A DNA stretch of 34,729 nt from JAVVRI01 sp036654795 (GTDB lineage Bacteria; Bacteroidota; Bacteroidia; Bacteroidales; Tannerellaceae). The position numbers and the translations under genes were made by a program. The notes beneath the pieces are model-generated. The model saw only the letters and a program-made list of their open reading frames with translations. It made no database searches and had not been told where the DNA came from. The stretch is from positions 1 through 34,729 of the forward strand of contig JAVVRI010000007.1 in assembly GCA_036654795.1 (NCBI GenBank). Reading direction: 5' to 3'. This document shows, in pieces, positions 7,738 through 15,748 of the stretch. How positions within the stretch are numbered: position 1 is the first letter of the stretch; every line of letters starts with the position of its first letter.

Positions 7738-8334
7738 CTAAAACTCCACAACCGGCGCCTTTTCGGCTCCGCTCTCGGCAGCAAAATAGGGTTTCGGCGA
7801 GAAGTTGAACATGCCGGAGAGGATGTTGTTCGGGAACGTCCGGATGTATGTATTATAACTTTGGGCAACTTCGTTAAAGCGTTTACGCTCCACGGAGATG
7901 CGATTTTCGGTACCTTCCAGCTGGGCTTGCAGCTCCATGAAGTTCTGGTTTGCTTTCAGGTCTGGATAACGCTCGATGACGAGCATTAGGCGCGAGAGGG
8001 CACTTCCCAATTCCCCTTGTGCGGATTGAAACTTCTGCATTGAAGCCTCGTCCAACTTCGTTGGGTCGATGCTGGTTTGTGTAGCTTTTGCGCGGGCGGA
8101 GACTACACCTTCCAGTGTTTCGCGCTCGTGCGAGGCGTATCCTTTCACGGTGTTTACTAAGTTTGGAATCAAATCCACGCGGCGCTGATATTGGTTTTCC
8201 ACCTGGCTCCAAGCCGTCTTAACTCCTTCATCCTGCGTCACCATTGTGTTGTAAGAGCCCTTCACCCAGGAGAACCCGGCCAGGAACAGAACGACAATGA
8301 CAGCAAGCGTAATCCATAATGTCTTGTTCTTCAT
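7738..8334 (-). CDS. lemA: LemA family protein
   Basis: A 198-residue LemA protein, the usual size. An N-terminal membrane helix (LWITLAVIVVLFLAGFSWV) is followed by helical segments with the family signature AWSQVENQYQRRVDLIPNLVNTVKGYASHE, quoted here as two overlapping parts: AWSQVENQYQRR and VDLIPNLVNTVKGY. The later conserved part is RLMLVIERYPDLKANQNF. The soluble helical bundle probably lies outside the inner membrane. LemA proteins are widespread and of uncertain function. Co-occurrence with a downstream TPM gene, as here, is common. A TAGCTTTG -7 box lies upstream. Confidence 0.95.
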   Translation of the reverse strand: MKNKTLWITLAVIVVLFLAGFSWVKGSYNTMVTQDEGVKTAWSQVENQYQRRVDLIPNLVNTVKGYASHERETLEGVVSARAKATQTSIDPTKLDEASMQKFQSAQGELGSALSRLMLVIERYPDLKANQNFMELQAQLEGTENRISVERKRFNEVAQSYNTYIRTFPNNILSGMFNFSPKPYFAAESGAEKAPVVEF

Positions 8335-8371
8335 ACTTCGCTTTCTTCTTTTAAATTACTATATATGACTG

Positions 8372-8379
8372 CAAAGCTA
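8372..8379 (-). promoter_or_regulatory. -7 box for lemA operon
   Basis: TAGCTTTG on the minus strand matches TAnnTTTG and lies 38 bases before the lemA ATG. No good -33 element was found. The site shares a 211-bp divergent region with the cytochrome-c peroxidase promoter. Confidence 0.55.
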
Positions 8380-8508
8380 AATAAAAAATAGCTTCTTCCG
8401 GTCGCCCGGTCGGATTATTTTTAACGGAAAGTAGGTTCTTTGTCGTGATAATATAAGTGGAGGCGCATAATTTATAAGGTATGTAATCAATAATTAAATT
8501 AAAAGCTC

Positions 8509-8516
8509 TATTTTTG
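8509..8516 (+). promoter_or_regulatory. -7 box for cytochrome-c peroxidase gene
   Basis: TATTTTTG matches TAnnTTTG and lies 30 bases before the ATG at 8546. No clear -33 element is seen at 19-21 bp. Confidence 0.5.
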
Positions 8517-8545
8517 CAGGTAACAAATCAAAAACAAAATAGCTT

Positions 8546-9922
8546 ATGTGTAAAACGATTCATTGTAAAATGAAGGCATTGCCAATTGGGCTAATAACTC
8601 TGGCATTTGCCTTACCCAGTTGTACTTCTGAGTACAAGCAGTATGCCGGTGATGAAGCGAAACAAGTAGCATCCATCCTACGGGAAAACGGATGTCTGGC
8701 TTGCCACGCAACAGACGCCCCCGTACCTTTCTATGGTAAACTTCCGCTGATTGGTCCGGTTGTGAAGGCTGACATGGTAGAAGGAACGCACTATCTGGAT
8801 CTGACCGCAGCAGTCGAAGCGCTAGAGAGCGGACAGGCAGTCTCCGAAGTTGACTTGGCAAAGATTGAAAACAGTGCGCTAAGCGGCTCAATGCCCCCCG
8901 TTAAGTATTACGCCATGCCTAACCATTGGGGCACCAATCTGGACAGTGATGAGAAAGCTGTCATTATCGAATGGGCTAAAAATGTCCGTAAGAGTAAGTT
9001 CGTAACGGCTACGGTAGCCGAGGAGTTTGCCAACGAGCCGGTACAACCGCTGATGGCTTCCCTGCCAACCGACTCGGCCAAGGTGGCATTGGGCTTTGCC
9101 CTTTTCCATGACACCCGCTTGTCTGCAGACAGCACTGTGTCGTGTGCTACTTGCCACGGGCTGAATACCGGTGGTGTAGACCGCAAGCAGTATTCCGAAG
9201 GCATAAAAGGGCAATTTGGTGGAGTGAATGCACCGACTGTATATAACGCAGCACTCAACTTCGTACAGTTCTGGGACGGACGTGCAGCAGACTTGAAGGA
9301 ACAGGCCGCCGGCCCTCCATTGAATCCGATAGAGATGGGGCATACTTCCTTTGACAACATCTGCTCAGCATTGGCAGCCGACAAGGAGTTCAGTGCGAAG
9401 TTTATGGCTGTCTATCCCGAAGGTTTCACGCAATCGAACATTACGGAAGCCATTGCTGAGTTTGAAAAGACATTGTTGACCCCGAGCCGTTTCGATAAAT
9501 ACCTGATGGGCGACAAGAGTGCCCTGACAGCAGACGAACTAGAAGGTTATCAATTGTTCAAGGACAACAAGTGTGCTACCTGCCACGTAGGTGTTAACCT
9601 AGGCGGACAGTCGTTCGAGTACATGGGAATCAAGGGCAATTACTTCGATTATCGTGGCACAGGCTTAACGGATGGAGATAATGGACGCTTCTCAGTAACA
9701 AAGAAAGAGTCAGACCGCTATCGGTTTAAAACACCTACTTTGCGTAACGTAATGCTGACACCTCCGTACATGCACGATGGTACGATTAAAACGGTAGAAG
9801 ACGCTATTCAGGTGATGCACCAGTTCCAGATTGGTCGCCGCATGGATGATGCTCAAACAGCAAAGATTGTAGCATTCTTGCACACATTAACTGGTGAATA
9901 TAACGGAGCAACACTTCAATAA
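8546..9922 (+). CDS. Triheme cytochrome-c peroxidase lipoprotein
   Basis: A 458-residue MauG/CcpA-family protein with an extra N-terminal heme domain. The start MCKTIHCKMKALPIG leads to a hydrophobic stretch and a lipobox-like LPSC with C26, so it is probably a lipoprotein; an internal ATG at 8570 would serve equally well. Heme motifs are CLACH (50-54), CATCH (200-204) and CATCH (343-347). The first belongs to a heme-binding domain with the MPPVKYYAMPNHW signature; the other two form the peroxidase core. Family knowledge predicts reduction of H2O2 with electrons from the quinol or cytochrome pool in the periplasm. The RlpA-like gene starts 10 bases downstream, which suggests co-transcription. 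Confidence 0.92.
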   Translation: MCKTIHCKMKALPIGLITLAFALPSCTSEYKQYAGDEAKQVASILRENGCLACHATDAPVPFYGKLPLIGPVVKADMVEGTHYLDLTAAVEALESGQAVSEVDLAKIENSALSGSMPPVKYYAMPNHWGTNLDSDEKAVIIEWAKNVRKSKFVTATVAEEFANEPVQPLMASLPTDSAKVALGFALFHDTRLSADSTVSCATCHGLNTGGVDRKQYSEGIKGQFGGVNAPTVYNAALNFVQFWDGRAADLKEQAAGPPLNPIEMGHTSFDNICSALAADKEFSAKFMAVYPEGFTQSNITEAIAEFEKTLLTPSRFDKYLMGDKSALTADELEGYQLFKDNKCATCHVGVNLGGQSFEYMGIKGNYFDYRGTGLTDGDNGRFSVTKKESDRYRFKTPTLRNVMLTPPYMHDGTIKTVEDAIQVMHQFQIGRRMDDAQTAKIVAFLHTLTGEYNGATLQ

Positions 9923-9932
9923 AGACTAAGGT

Positions 9933-10397
9933 ATGCCCTTCCGCTTATCTCATATTATCCTGTGGTTTCTTGCTTGTCAAAGCATAACGGGGGTATGGGC
10001 GTATGAGGAAGGGCTTGCTTCTTATTATCATCACCGCTTCCACGGCAAAGCCTCATCAAGTGGGCGCGTGCATGATCGCGACGAACTGGTTGCCGCCCAT
10101 CGTACGCATCCTTTCGGTACCTTCCTTCGTGTGACGAATCTGGCAAATATGAAAAGTGTGATTGTGTGTGTGACTGATCGCGGTCCCCGCAAAAGGACAC
10201 GTATCGTTGACGTATCACGCGGAGCAGCCGAATTGCTTGACTTTGTAGAAAAAGGCGTAGCCCGCGTACGGATAGAAGTAGTGCCCGGCTCGCTCGACTT
10301 ACGTTACTTGGATCTTATCTATCCCAAAATACCGGCTCTAAAGATAGACTATCAGAGCCCCGTACCCCCTTTGAAGTTTTCATTCGATCGGCATTAA
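9933..10397 (+). CDS. rlpA: RlpA-like double-psi beta-barrel protein
   Basis: A 154-residue secreted protein with a signal peptide (LSHIILWFLACQSITGVWA) and an RlpA double-psi beta-barrel domain. Core motifs are EGLASYYHHRFHGKASSSG, HRTHPFGTFLRVTN, VIVCVTDRGP and IVDVSRGAAELL. RlpA proteins bind, and in some species cleave, septal peptidoglycan lacking stem peptides. The usual C-terminal SPOR domain is absent, so this is a short DPBB-only form. The catalytic Asp of the fold is probably present in VTDRGP. Its 3-prime end overlaps the convergent glycosyltransferase gene by 18 bases (10380-10397). Confidence 0.88.
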   Translation: MPFRLSHIILWFLACQSITGVWAYEEGLASYYHHRFHGKASSSGRVHDRDELVAAHRTHPFGTFLRVTNLANMKSVIVCVTDRGPRKRTRIVDVSRGAAELLDFVEKGVARVRIEVVPGSLDLRYLDLIYPKIPALKIDYQSPVPPLKFSFDRH

Positions 10398-12347
10398 CGA
10401 TTCTACTGATTGTTCCGCTTCATCCACCGGCTTATCCTCTGGAGCAGCTTCTTTGAAGAGGAAGGACTGTGCTGTGGCCGAGAATTGCAGTGCAGGCGTA
10501 ACGCCGACAGCCTCTTCCGAAGTAATCAATCCCCGATCAATCAACCGCGTCAGGATGACATGATAGAAGTTATTGTAATAAGACTTCAACTGCGTGCCGT
10601 CAAAGCAGCTGCGTACATGCTTCGGCTTGGGTATGATGCTGGCTAAGAAGATACATTCGCCCAGTGTGAGGGCGGACGGCTCCTTGGCAAAATAGAACCG
10701 TGAGGCCTCGGCAGCACCATAGATTAGCGGCCCCCATTCCACAATGTTCAAATAGACTTCGAACATTCGTTCCTTGCTGGTCAGTCGGTTGCTTTCGATC
10801 AGCCAGACAATCAGTATCTCCTCCACCTTACGGGCAATCGTCTTGTTGCGGCTCAGGAATATATTCTTCACCAGTTGCATGCTCAACGTGCTGCCGCCGC
10901 GGGCAAAGCGATGTTCCTTCAGATTTTGTATGAGCGATTCGCGAATGGCGCTTGGAATGAAGCCCGCATGGTTGAAAAAGCCTGCATCTTCGCTTTGCAT
11001 AATGGCCAGCGGAAGATAAGGTGAAACGGCTGCAAAGTTGCGATAGGATGGATTTGCCTCGCCGACTTCAAAGGTGCGGACAGGTTCGCCCTGCTCATAG
11101 GCTGTATAGATGAAGGGCTCATTCATGCGCCGTAGGTCTGTGTTTCCGTATTTTAGTATGTGAAAGCCTTTCGACTGTATGGTCGATTCGAACGTCAGAC
11201 TGTCCAATTGCTTGAAATCTATATCCAGCAGGAAGTGGTAAGTCAGTGTGCCGGCTGCCTGTAAACCCTCTAGGTTAGAAAACAATCCGGAAGGCAGGGA
11301 GGCAAAGAGGTCGTTGGCAGGAAAGTCGCGTTTGTCCATGGCGGCCGTCAGGTGCCATTCGTCTGTCTTTTCGGCTTTTGCATACGGATGAAAGGAGAGC
11401 TTGTTGAAGCGGACTTCGGTCGCGCTGTCCATCTCTAGGTAATTGGTGCCGATGTTTAGCTTGTAGTTGAATGTCCCGCTGTCCAGCAACACAGTGTCCG
11501 GTGAGATTCGCTGGTGATGGAGTGTTAGGCCGCTAACAAGTGCTTTACCTTCTACCTGTTGCAGTTGCGCAGTTCCTTTAGGTACGGACAGTTGGAAGGC
11601 AAGGGTGTCGAACTGTATGGTTGCCCCCCAACGGTAGGCTAAGAAGGGTAGGGTTATCCGAGTGTTCTCGCGGGCAAAGAGGCTGAACTCCATTTGTTGT
11701 TTGTTGTCTTGCAAGGCTCCTTCGCAGATCCATTTGCTTTGCTGCCCGTTCTCAGTACTGCTTATTTCAGTACGGAAACGGCTGTCAATGATCCGAAAAT
11801 CGGGAATCTCTATGCACAGATCGTTGTCTCTGTTTTCGTAGGAGAGGCTCAGGTTGTGCATGGTTGCATTGTCGGGTAATAGTTTGAAAAGGAGGCCGAA
11901 GGTCTGTCCGGCTTTGGTGGCGTAGTTTTGTTGTTCGTCTTTCGGGTTAACGGGCGCAGCTTTGTGTGTGCGGTAGAGGAAGTCGAAATTGGAGGTGTTG
12001 CCGTCCTTTATAAAGCGGATGGAAAGGTCGTCTGCCGTCAGATATTGTACATCAGCCCTAAGCAGTAGCAGAGGAAGCAGGTTAAGTTTGATTTCGAAAG
12101 CTGCGGCTGTCAGGAACGTATCGGCCCCTTCGGGAATCACCGAGAGGCCTTCTATTCGGATGCCGCTGATCCCCTCCATCCGAATGCCGGCATAGTGGAT
12201 GCGCAGGTGATTTTGCCGTCCGATAGCTTCCAACTTGTGGCTAGCTAAGGGACGAATAATCTGATTGCGCCCTGCCAGCAGAAGGGCAATCAGAGCAACC
12301 GGCACCAGAAGCCCTATAATCAGACCTTGTTTCAGATTCTTTGTCAT
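10380..12347 (-). CDS. AsmA-like/GT51 peptidoglycan glycosyltransferase fusion
   Basis: A 655-residue inner-membrane protein. A signal anchor (8-26) is followed by about 380 residues of beta-rich, AsmA-like periplasmic sequence (for example LPLLLLRADVQYLTADDLSI). A C-terminal GT51 domain then carries EDAGFFNH (453-460), GGSTLSMQLVKN (484-495), RKVEEILIVWLIE (506-518) and YLNIVEWG. These motifs cover the expected catalytic glutamate and lipid II-binding residues. There is no transpeptidase domain, so it is monofunctional. The role is polymerisation of glycan strands; the long front domain is unusual compared with the short MtgA enzymes of about 240 residues. Its ATG overlaps the thiC stop (ATGA), so the two are translationally coupled. 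Confidence 0.88.
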   Translation of the reverse strand: MTKNLKQGLIIGLLVPVALIALLLAGRNQIIRPLASHKLEAIGRQNHLRIHYAGIRMEGISGIRIEGLSVIPEGADTFLTAAAFEIKLNLLPLLLLRADVQYLTADDLSIRFIKDGNTSNFDFLYRTHKAAPVNPKDEQQNYATKAGQTFGLLFKLLPDNATMHNLSLSYENRDNDLCIEIPDFRIIDSRFRTEISSTENGQQSKWICEGALQDNKQQMEFSLFARENTRITLPFLAYRWGATIQFDTLAFQLSVPKGTAQLQQVEGKALVSGLTLHHQRISPDTVLLDSGTFNYKLNIGTNYLEMDSATEVRFNKLSFHPYAKAEKTDEWHLTAAMDKRDFPANDLFASLPSGLFSNLEGLQAAGTLTYHFLLDIDFKQLDSLTFESTIQSKGFHILKYGNTDLRRMNEPFIYTAYEQGEPVRTFEVGEANPSYRNFAAVSPYLPLAIMQSEDAGFFNHAGFIPSAIRESLIQNLKEHRFARGGSTLSMQLVKNIFLSRNKTIARKVEEILIVWLIESNRLTSKERMFEVYLNIVEWGPLIYGAAEASRFYFAKEPSALTLGECIFLASIIPKPKHVRSCFDGTQLKSYYNNFYHVILTRLIDRGLITSEEAVGVTPALQFSATAQSFLFKEAAPEDKPVDEAEQSVESLMPIE

Positions 12348-14002
12348 TCGTTCTTTTGTTCCTTGTTCATCTTTGAAGCACAGAAATCAGAGCCGCACAT
12401 GCTGCAATAGTCCTTGCCAATAATGGCGCTGTCCTTGTAGTAGGCGATGGCGCGTTCAGGGTCTATTGAAAGGTGGAACTGATCTTTCCAGCGAAATTCA
12501 ATGCGCGCTTTGCTTATGGCGTTGTCTCGTACTTGTGCTCCCGGATGTCCTTTGGCCAGGTCGGCAGCATGAGCCGCAATTTTATAAGCAACTACAGCGG
12601 CGCGAATATCCTCCTTGTCCGGCAAGCCAATGTGCTCGCGCGGCGTGACGCAACCGAGCAGCGAAGTGCCATACCAAGCAATCTGCGCAGCACCAATAGC
12701 CGACGTGATGTGGTCGTAACCGGGGGCAATATCTGTAGTAATAGGTCCTTGCGTGTAATGGGGCGCCCCGTGGCAGGCATACTGCTGCTCCGTTGCGTTT
12801 TCCTTTACCTTATTCATGGGTGTATGTCCCGGTCCTTCGGTAATGACCTGCACGTAGTGGCTCCAAGCCGTCCGCGTCAGTTCCCCCATCGTATATAACT
12901 CGGCAAACTGGGACGAATCGTTTGCATCATAGATAGAGCCGGAACTCAGGCCGCTACCGATGGAAAGGACAATGTCGTACCTCTTTAGTATCGCACATAT
13001 CTCCTCGAAGTGAGTGTATAGGAAGTTCTCTTCGTTGTGTATCCGCATCCATTTGTTTAGGATGGCGCCACTACACGAAGCAATGCCGGTTAGCCGCGTT
13101 CCGGCCAGGTCGATGTGCTTGCGTAGCATGGCGGCGTGGATGGTAACTAGGTCTACCCCTTGCTCCGCCTGCTCAATAAGTGTGTCTTTATAAACCTTCC
13201 AAGTAAGTAATTCTACCTTTCCGTTTACATTACTCAGCGCCTCAAGCAGCGGCACCGTGCCCATAGGTACAGGGCTGTTGCGTATCAGCCACTCGCGCGT
13301 GTTATACAGACCCTTACCGGTGGAGAGGTCCATCAGCAGGTCGCTACCAAACCGGATGCTGCAGATGGCCTTTTCTACTTCTTCGTCGATGCTGGAGTTC
13401 AGAGGGGAGTGGCCGATATGGGTATTTATCTTGACCAAAAACTTCTTGCCGATAATCATCGGCTCAGCCTCCGGATGGTTGATGTTGGCAGGGATGACGG
13501 CACGCCCGGCAGCAACTTCCTTACGGACGAATTCCGGGGTGATATAGGATTTGAGGCAGAGCGCTTCAATCTGCTGGTTTTCGCGGATGGCTACATATTC
13601 CATCTCCGGTGTTATGATACGGCGCTTGGCGTAATACATCTGGGTGATGTTCTTTCCTTCTTTGGCCCGAAGGGGGAGGTATGGGCAGGGGAAATAGGTT
13701 GCTGTCGAACTCAACCTTTCTTCCCGTATCAGATCCTTTCGGCGGGCATACCATTCTTCGCGGATACGGGGAATGCCCAGTGTGGAGTCGAGTGTTTGCC
13801 GGGTGTCTGAATAGGGACCACTCGTGTCGTAAACAATCACGGGATTATTTTTCTTCATGCCCTGTATGCCTTCATTGTCTGTCGTCTGAGTGTCTTGCAA
13901 CTTTATTTTGCGCATGCCGACCTTTATTTTGTTTATTTCTCCGGGCACATAGACCTTCTCGGACGCAGGGTAGCTGATATGTATGTTTTTCTTTACAGTC
14001 AT
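12344..14002 (-). CDS. thiC: Phosphomethylpyrimidine synthase ThiC
   Basis: A 552-residue ThiC, close to family length. The N-terminal ThiC-associated domain leads to NPVIVYDTSGPYSD, then the core TQMYYAKRRIITPEMEYVAIREN, TVPLLEAL and VITEGPGHTPMNKV. The C-terminal [4Fe-4S] site is CSMCGSDFC. This radical SAM enzyme converts aminoimidazole ribotide to HMP-phosphate for thiamin synthesis. It lies 26 bases after an outer-membrane protein gene and overlaps the next gene by 4 bases, so it is embedded in an envelope operon rather than a thi cluster. No TPP riboswitch is visible upstream. All key residues that can be checked are present. Confidence 0.97.
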   Translation of the reverse strand: MTVKKNIHISYPASEKVYVPGEINKIKVGMRKIKLQDTQTTDNEGIQGMKKNNPVIVYDTSGPYSDTRQTLDSTLGIPRIREEWYARRKDLIREERLSSTATYFPCPYLPLRAKEGKNITQMYYAKRRIITPEMEYVAIRENQQIEALCLKSYITPEFVRKEVAAGRAVIPANINHPEAEPMIIGKKFLVKINTHIGHSPLNSSIDEEVEKAICSIRFGSDLLMDLSTGKGLYNTREWLIRNSPVPMGTVPLLEALSNVNGKVELLTWKVYKDTLIEQAEQGVDLVTIHAAMLRKHIDLAGTRLTGIASCSGAILNKWMRIHNEENFLYTHFEEICAILKRYDIVLSIGSGLSSGSIYDANDSSQFAELYTMGELTRTAWSHYVQVITEGPGHTPMNKVKENATEQQYACHGAPHYTQGPITTDIAPGYDHITSAIGAAQIAWYGTSLLGCVTPREHIGLPDKEDIRAAVVAYKIAAHAADLAKGHPGAQVRDNAISKARIEFRWKDQFHLSIDPERAIAYYKDSAIIGKDYCSMCGSDFCASKMNKEQKNE

Positions 14003-14028
14003 GTTTTTAGTTCGCTATTTGTTTTTTA

Positions 14029-15318
14029 TTAAAAGGCTTCGGTCATGTTCATATAGATTTGCATTCCTTCTTCTCCAATGCCTTTACCTATGTCGAGGCG
14101 GAAATTCTTGCCTGGCTGCATCTGAACACGGAGGCCAACACCGAAGTTTAACTTCCATTTATTCCAGTCGAAGGGTGTGTTGCCGATTGTTCCGGTACCG
14201 CCCCAAGCCGCAAAGCCACATTTTGCCCAGAAGTTTCCACTTTTATATTTGGCTGGTGAGCCAAACATGTGCCGATATTCCACAATGCCGTACGCCATTG
14301 ATTTGTCGCGATACTTGCCCCAATAATATCCCCTCAGGTCGAAGGGCGAACCAAAGGAGGGCAGCTCGGTAAAGGGCACATCCCCCAGACTGATCTGGCT
14401 TCGTACGATCCATGCCAACGTGCTTCGTGGACGGAAGACGGGTTGAAACTGACGATATTCCAATTCGATCACTTCGTAGTTGTAGTCTCCTCCCAGATAT
14501 TTACCAAAAGCTTTGAAGTTTGCACTCAGCAAAAGGCCTTTGGAGGGTGTGGCCACATCGTCGCGTGTGTCATATTGAATCAGGCCGCCGATGCCAACAT
14601 TCAGATACTTCTGTTTGAATTGCTGAAAATAGGGATCCTCAGCCATTACGGGGTTGATTTCCGTCATCTTCGAATAGTTGATGTCGAACAGCGTCCCTAC
14701 GTATAAGTGTGGCCTTACCTCCCACACAAAGCGGGGGTAGAGTTGGAAATAGCTTTTATGAAATTGGGTCGTACTGTCGCTGCGAACAGTCTGTTCGATG
14801 GTTTCGTATCCTTTGCCGTAGTAATGGGTTGGTTCGTTTCGGTATCCGTAGCTGGCATAGATGCGAAACTTGTTCTGATTGAAAAAGAAAGTACCCGCAC
14901 CGGCTACTACGATCGTCCCGTTAACGGATAGGTTGATCCCAGCTGGCAGAAAGGAGCGTTGCAAGAGGGTGTCTCGCTTATTCATCTTAAAACTGGCTAA
15001 AACAGCGCCTCCAACACCAAACGATGCTTCGGGCGTATAGGACGGTCCGCCTAGAACAGACCACCAGATGTTTTTCGTTGCGCGTATCGAATCTCGTCGT
15101 AACTGTCGGATGTAACGCTTTTGCTGTTTCTCATTTAAGACATATCCGTCAATAGATACGGTCTTGCTTTGATTGATTATAGTATCAGCGGAGGTAGATA
15201 TATGATCTTCCGGCACTATTGCTTTGTTTTCTGCTTTATTTCCTGTTTGTGCCTGAACAGCCAAAGAGGAGCAGAGCAATCCAATATATAGGAGTATATG
15301 TTTGAATATCGTTTTCAT
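14029..15318 (-). CDS. Outer-membrane beta-barrel protein (BamA/D15-type surface antigen)
   Basis: A 429-residue secreted protein. The signal peptide is MKTIFKHILLYIGLLCSSLA, cut near VQAQ. A short polar region leads to alternating amphipathic strands such as FRIYASYGYRN, FQLYPRFVWEVRPHLYVGTL and GIGGLIQYDTRDD. GIVEYRHMFG and FGVGLRVQM are typical of bacterial surface antigen (D15/Omp85-like) barrels, and the last residue is phenylalanine, as in most outer-membrane barrels. No POTRA repeats are evident, so it is a barrel-only form. The frame is open upstream across the tRNA-Tyr gene, but the ATG at 15318 is correct because it gives the signal peptide. It heads the operon with thiC and the GT51 gene. 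Confidence 0.85.
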   Translation of the reverse strand: MKTIFKHILLYIGLLCSSLAVQAQTGNKAENKAIVPEDHISTSADTIINQSKTVSIDGYVLNEKQQKRYIRQLRRDSIRATKNIWWSVLGGPSYTPEASFGVGGAVLASFKMNKRDTLLQRSFLPAGINLSVNGTIVVAGAGTFFFNQNKFRIYASYGYRNEPTHYYGKGYETIEQTVRSDSTTQFHKSYFQLYPRFVWEVRPHLYVGTLFDINYSKMTEINPVMAEDPYFQQFKQKYLNVGIGGLIQYDTRDDVATPSKGLLLSANFKAFGKYLGGDYNYEVIELEYRQFQPVFRPRSTLAWIVRSQISLGDVPFTELPSFGSPFDLRGYYWGKYRDKSMAYGIVEYRHMFGSPAKYKSGNFWAKCGFAAWGGTGTIGNTPFDWNKWKLNFGVGLRVQMQPGKNFRLDIGKGIGEEGMQIYMNMTEAF

Positions 15319-15326
15319 TTTGTGTG

Positions 15327-15334
15327 CAAAAATA
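15327..15334 (-). promoter_or_regulatory. -7-like box immediately before the outer-membrane protein gene
   Basis: TATTTTTG on the minus strand matches TAnnTTTG but ends only 8 bases before the ATG, which would give a nearly leaderless transcript. No -33 element is seen. It may be a chance match, in which case the gene is read from farther upstream. Confidence 0.35.
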
Positions 15335-15440
15335 CAAAATTGTACGGACCAATGCTCTGCCGAATACATAAAAAACAGGTGGTAATAATGAAAAGAAACA
15401 AAAAAAGAACCTTTCTTCCGAAAAGTTCTTTTTAAATTCG

Positions 15441-15523
15441 TGGGCAGTGATGGATTCGAACCACCGAAGTCGAAAGACAGCTGAGTTACAGTCAGCCCCA
15501 TTTGGCCACTCTGGTAACTGCCC
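15441..15523 (-). tRNA. tRNA-Tyr (GTA)
   Basis: Read on the minus strand, the acceptor arm GGGCAG pairs with CTGCCC. The anticodon loop contains GTA in CTGTAAC, a long variable arm follows (class II), and the T-loop is GGTTCGAATCC. The discriminator is A and CCA is not encoded. Length is 83 bases. It is followed by the outer-membrane protein gene on the same strand and preceded by tRNA-Thr 27 bases upstream. Confidence 0.95.
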
Positions 15524-15550
15524 AGTTTTATAATGATCAATTAAAAATAG

Positions 15551-15624
15551 AGCCTCTTGTAAGATTCGAACTTACGACCCCGAGATTACAAATCACGTGC
15601 TCTGGCCAACTGAGCTAAAGAGGC
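15551..15624 (-). tRNA. tRNA-Thr (TGT)
   Basis: Read on the minus strand, GCCTCTT pairs with AAGAGGC. The D arm is TAGCTCAGTTGGCCAGAGCA, the anticodon loop is TTTGTAA with anticodon TGT, and the T-loop is GTTCGAATC. Length is 74 bases with no encoded CCA. It is the first gene of a two-tRNA transcript. Confidence 0.95.
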
Positions 15625-15652
15625 ATCTTGTTTTAGTTTTCTTTAGCGAGTG

Positions 15653-15683
15653 CAAAAGTAGTAATTCTTTTTTATCCTGCAAT
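15653..15683 (-). promoter_or_regulatory. Promoter of the tRNA-Thr/tRNA-Tyr transcript
   Basis: On the minus strand, ATTG (15683-15680), a 19-bp spacer and TACTTTTG (15660-15653) fit the Bacteroidetes -33/-7 pattern. The tRNA-Thr 5-prime end follows 28 bases later. This is one of the best-formed promoters in the window. Confidence 0.7.
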
Positions 15684-15748
15684 AGCTACGGGCTGTTTTT
15701 TTAGGACGACCACACCAAAATTAAGTTTTAAGCTTAAAAACAGATGGT

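Noticed and set aside
12473..12898. 141-codon ORF opposite thiC
   Set aside because: Antisense to the ThiC C-terminal half, without any recognisable domain.
14003..14028. TPP riboswitch before thiC
   Set aside because: Only 26 bases lie between the genes; too short for an aptamer and no conserved motif is visible.
15319..15540. N-terminal extension of the outer-membrane protein ORF
   Set aside because: The extension runs through the tRNA-Tyr gene. The ATG at 15318 gives a proper signal peptide.
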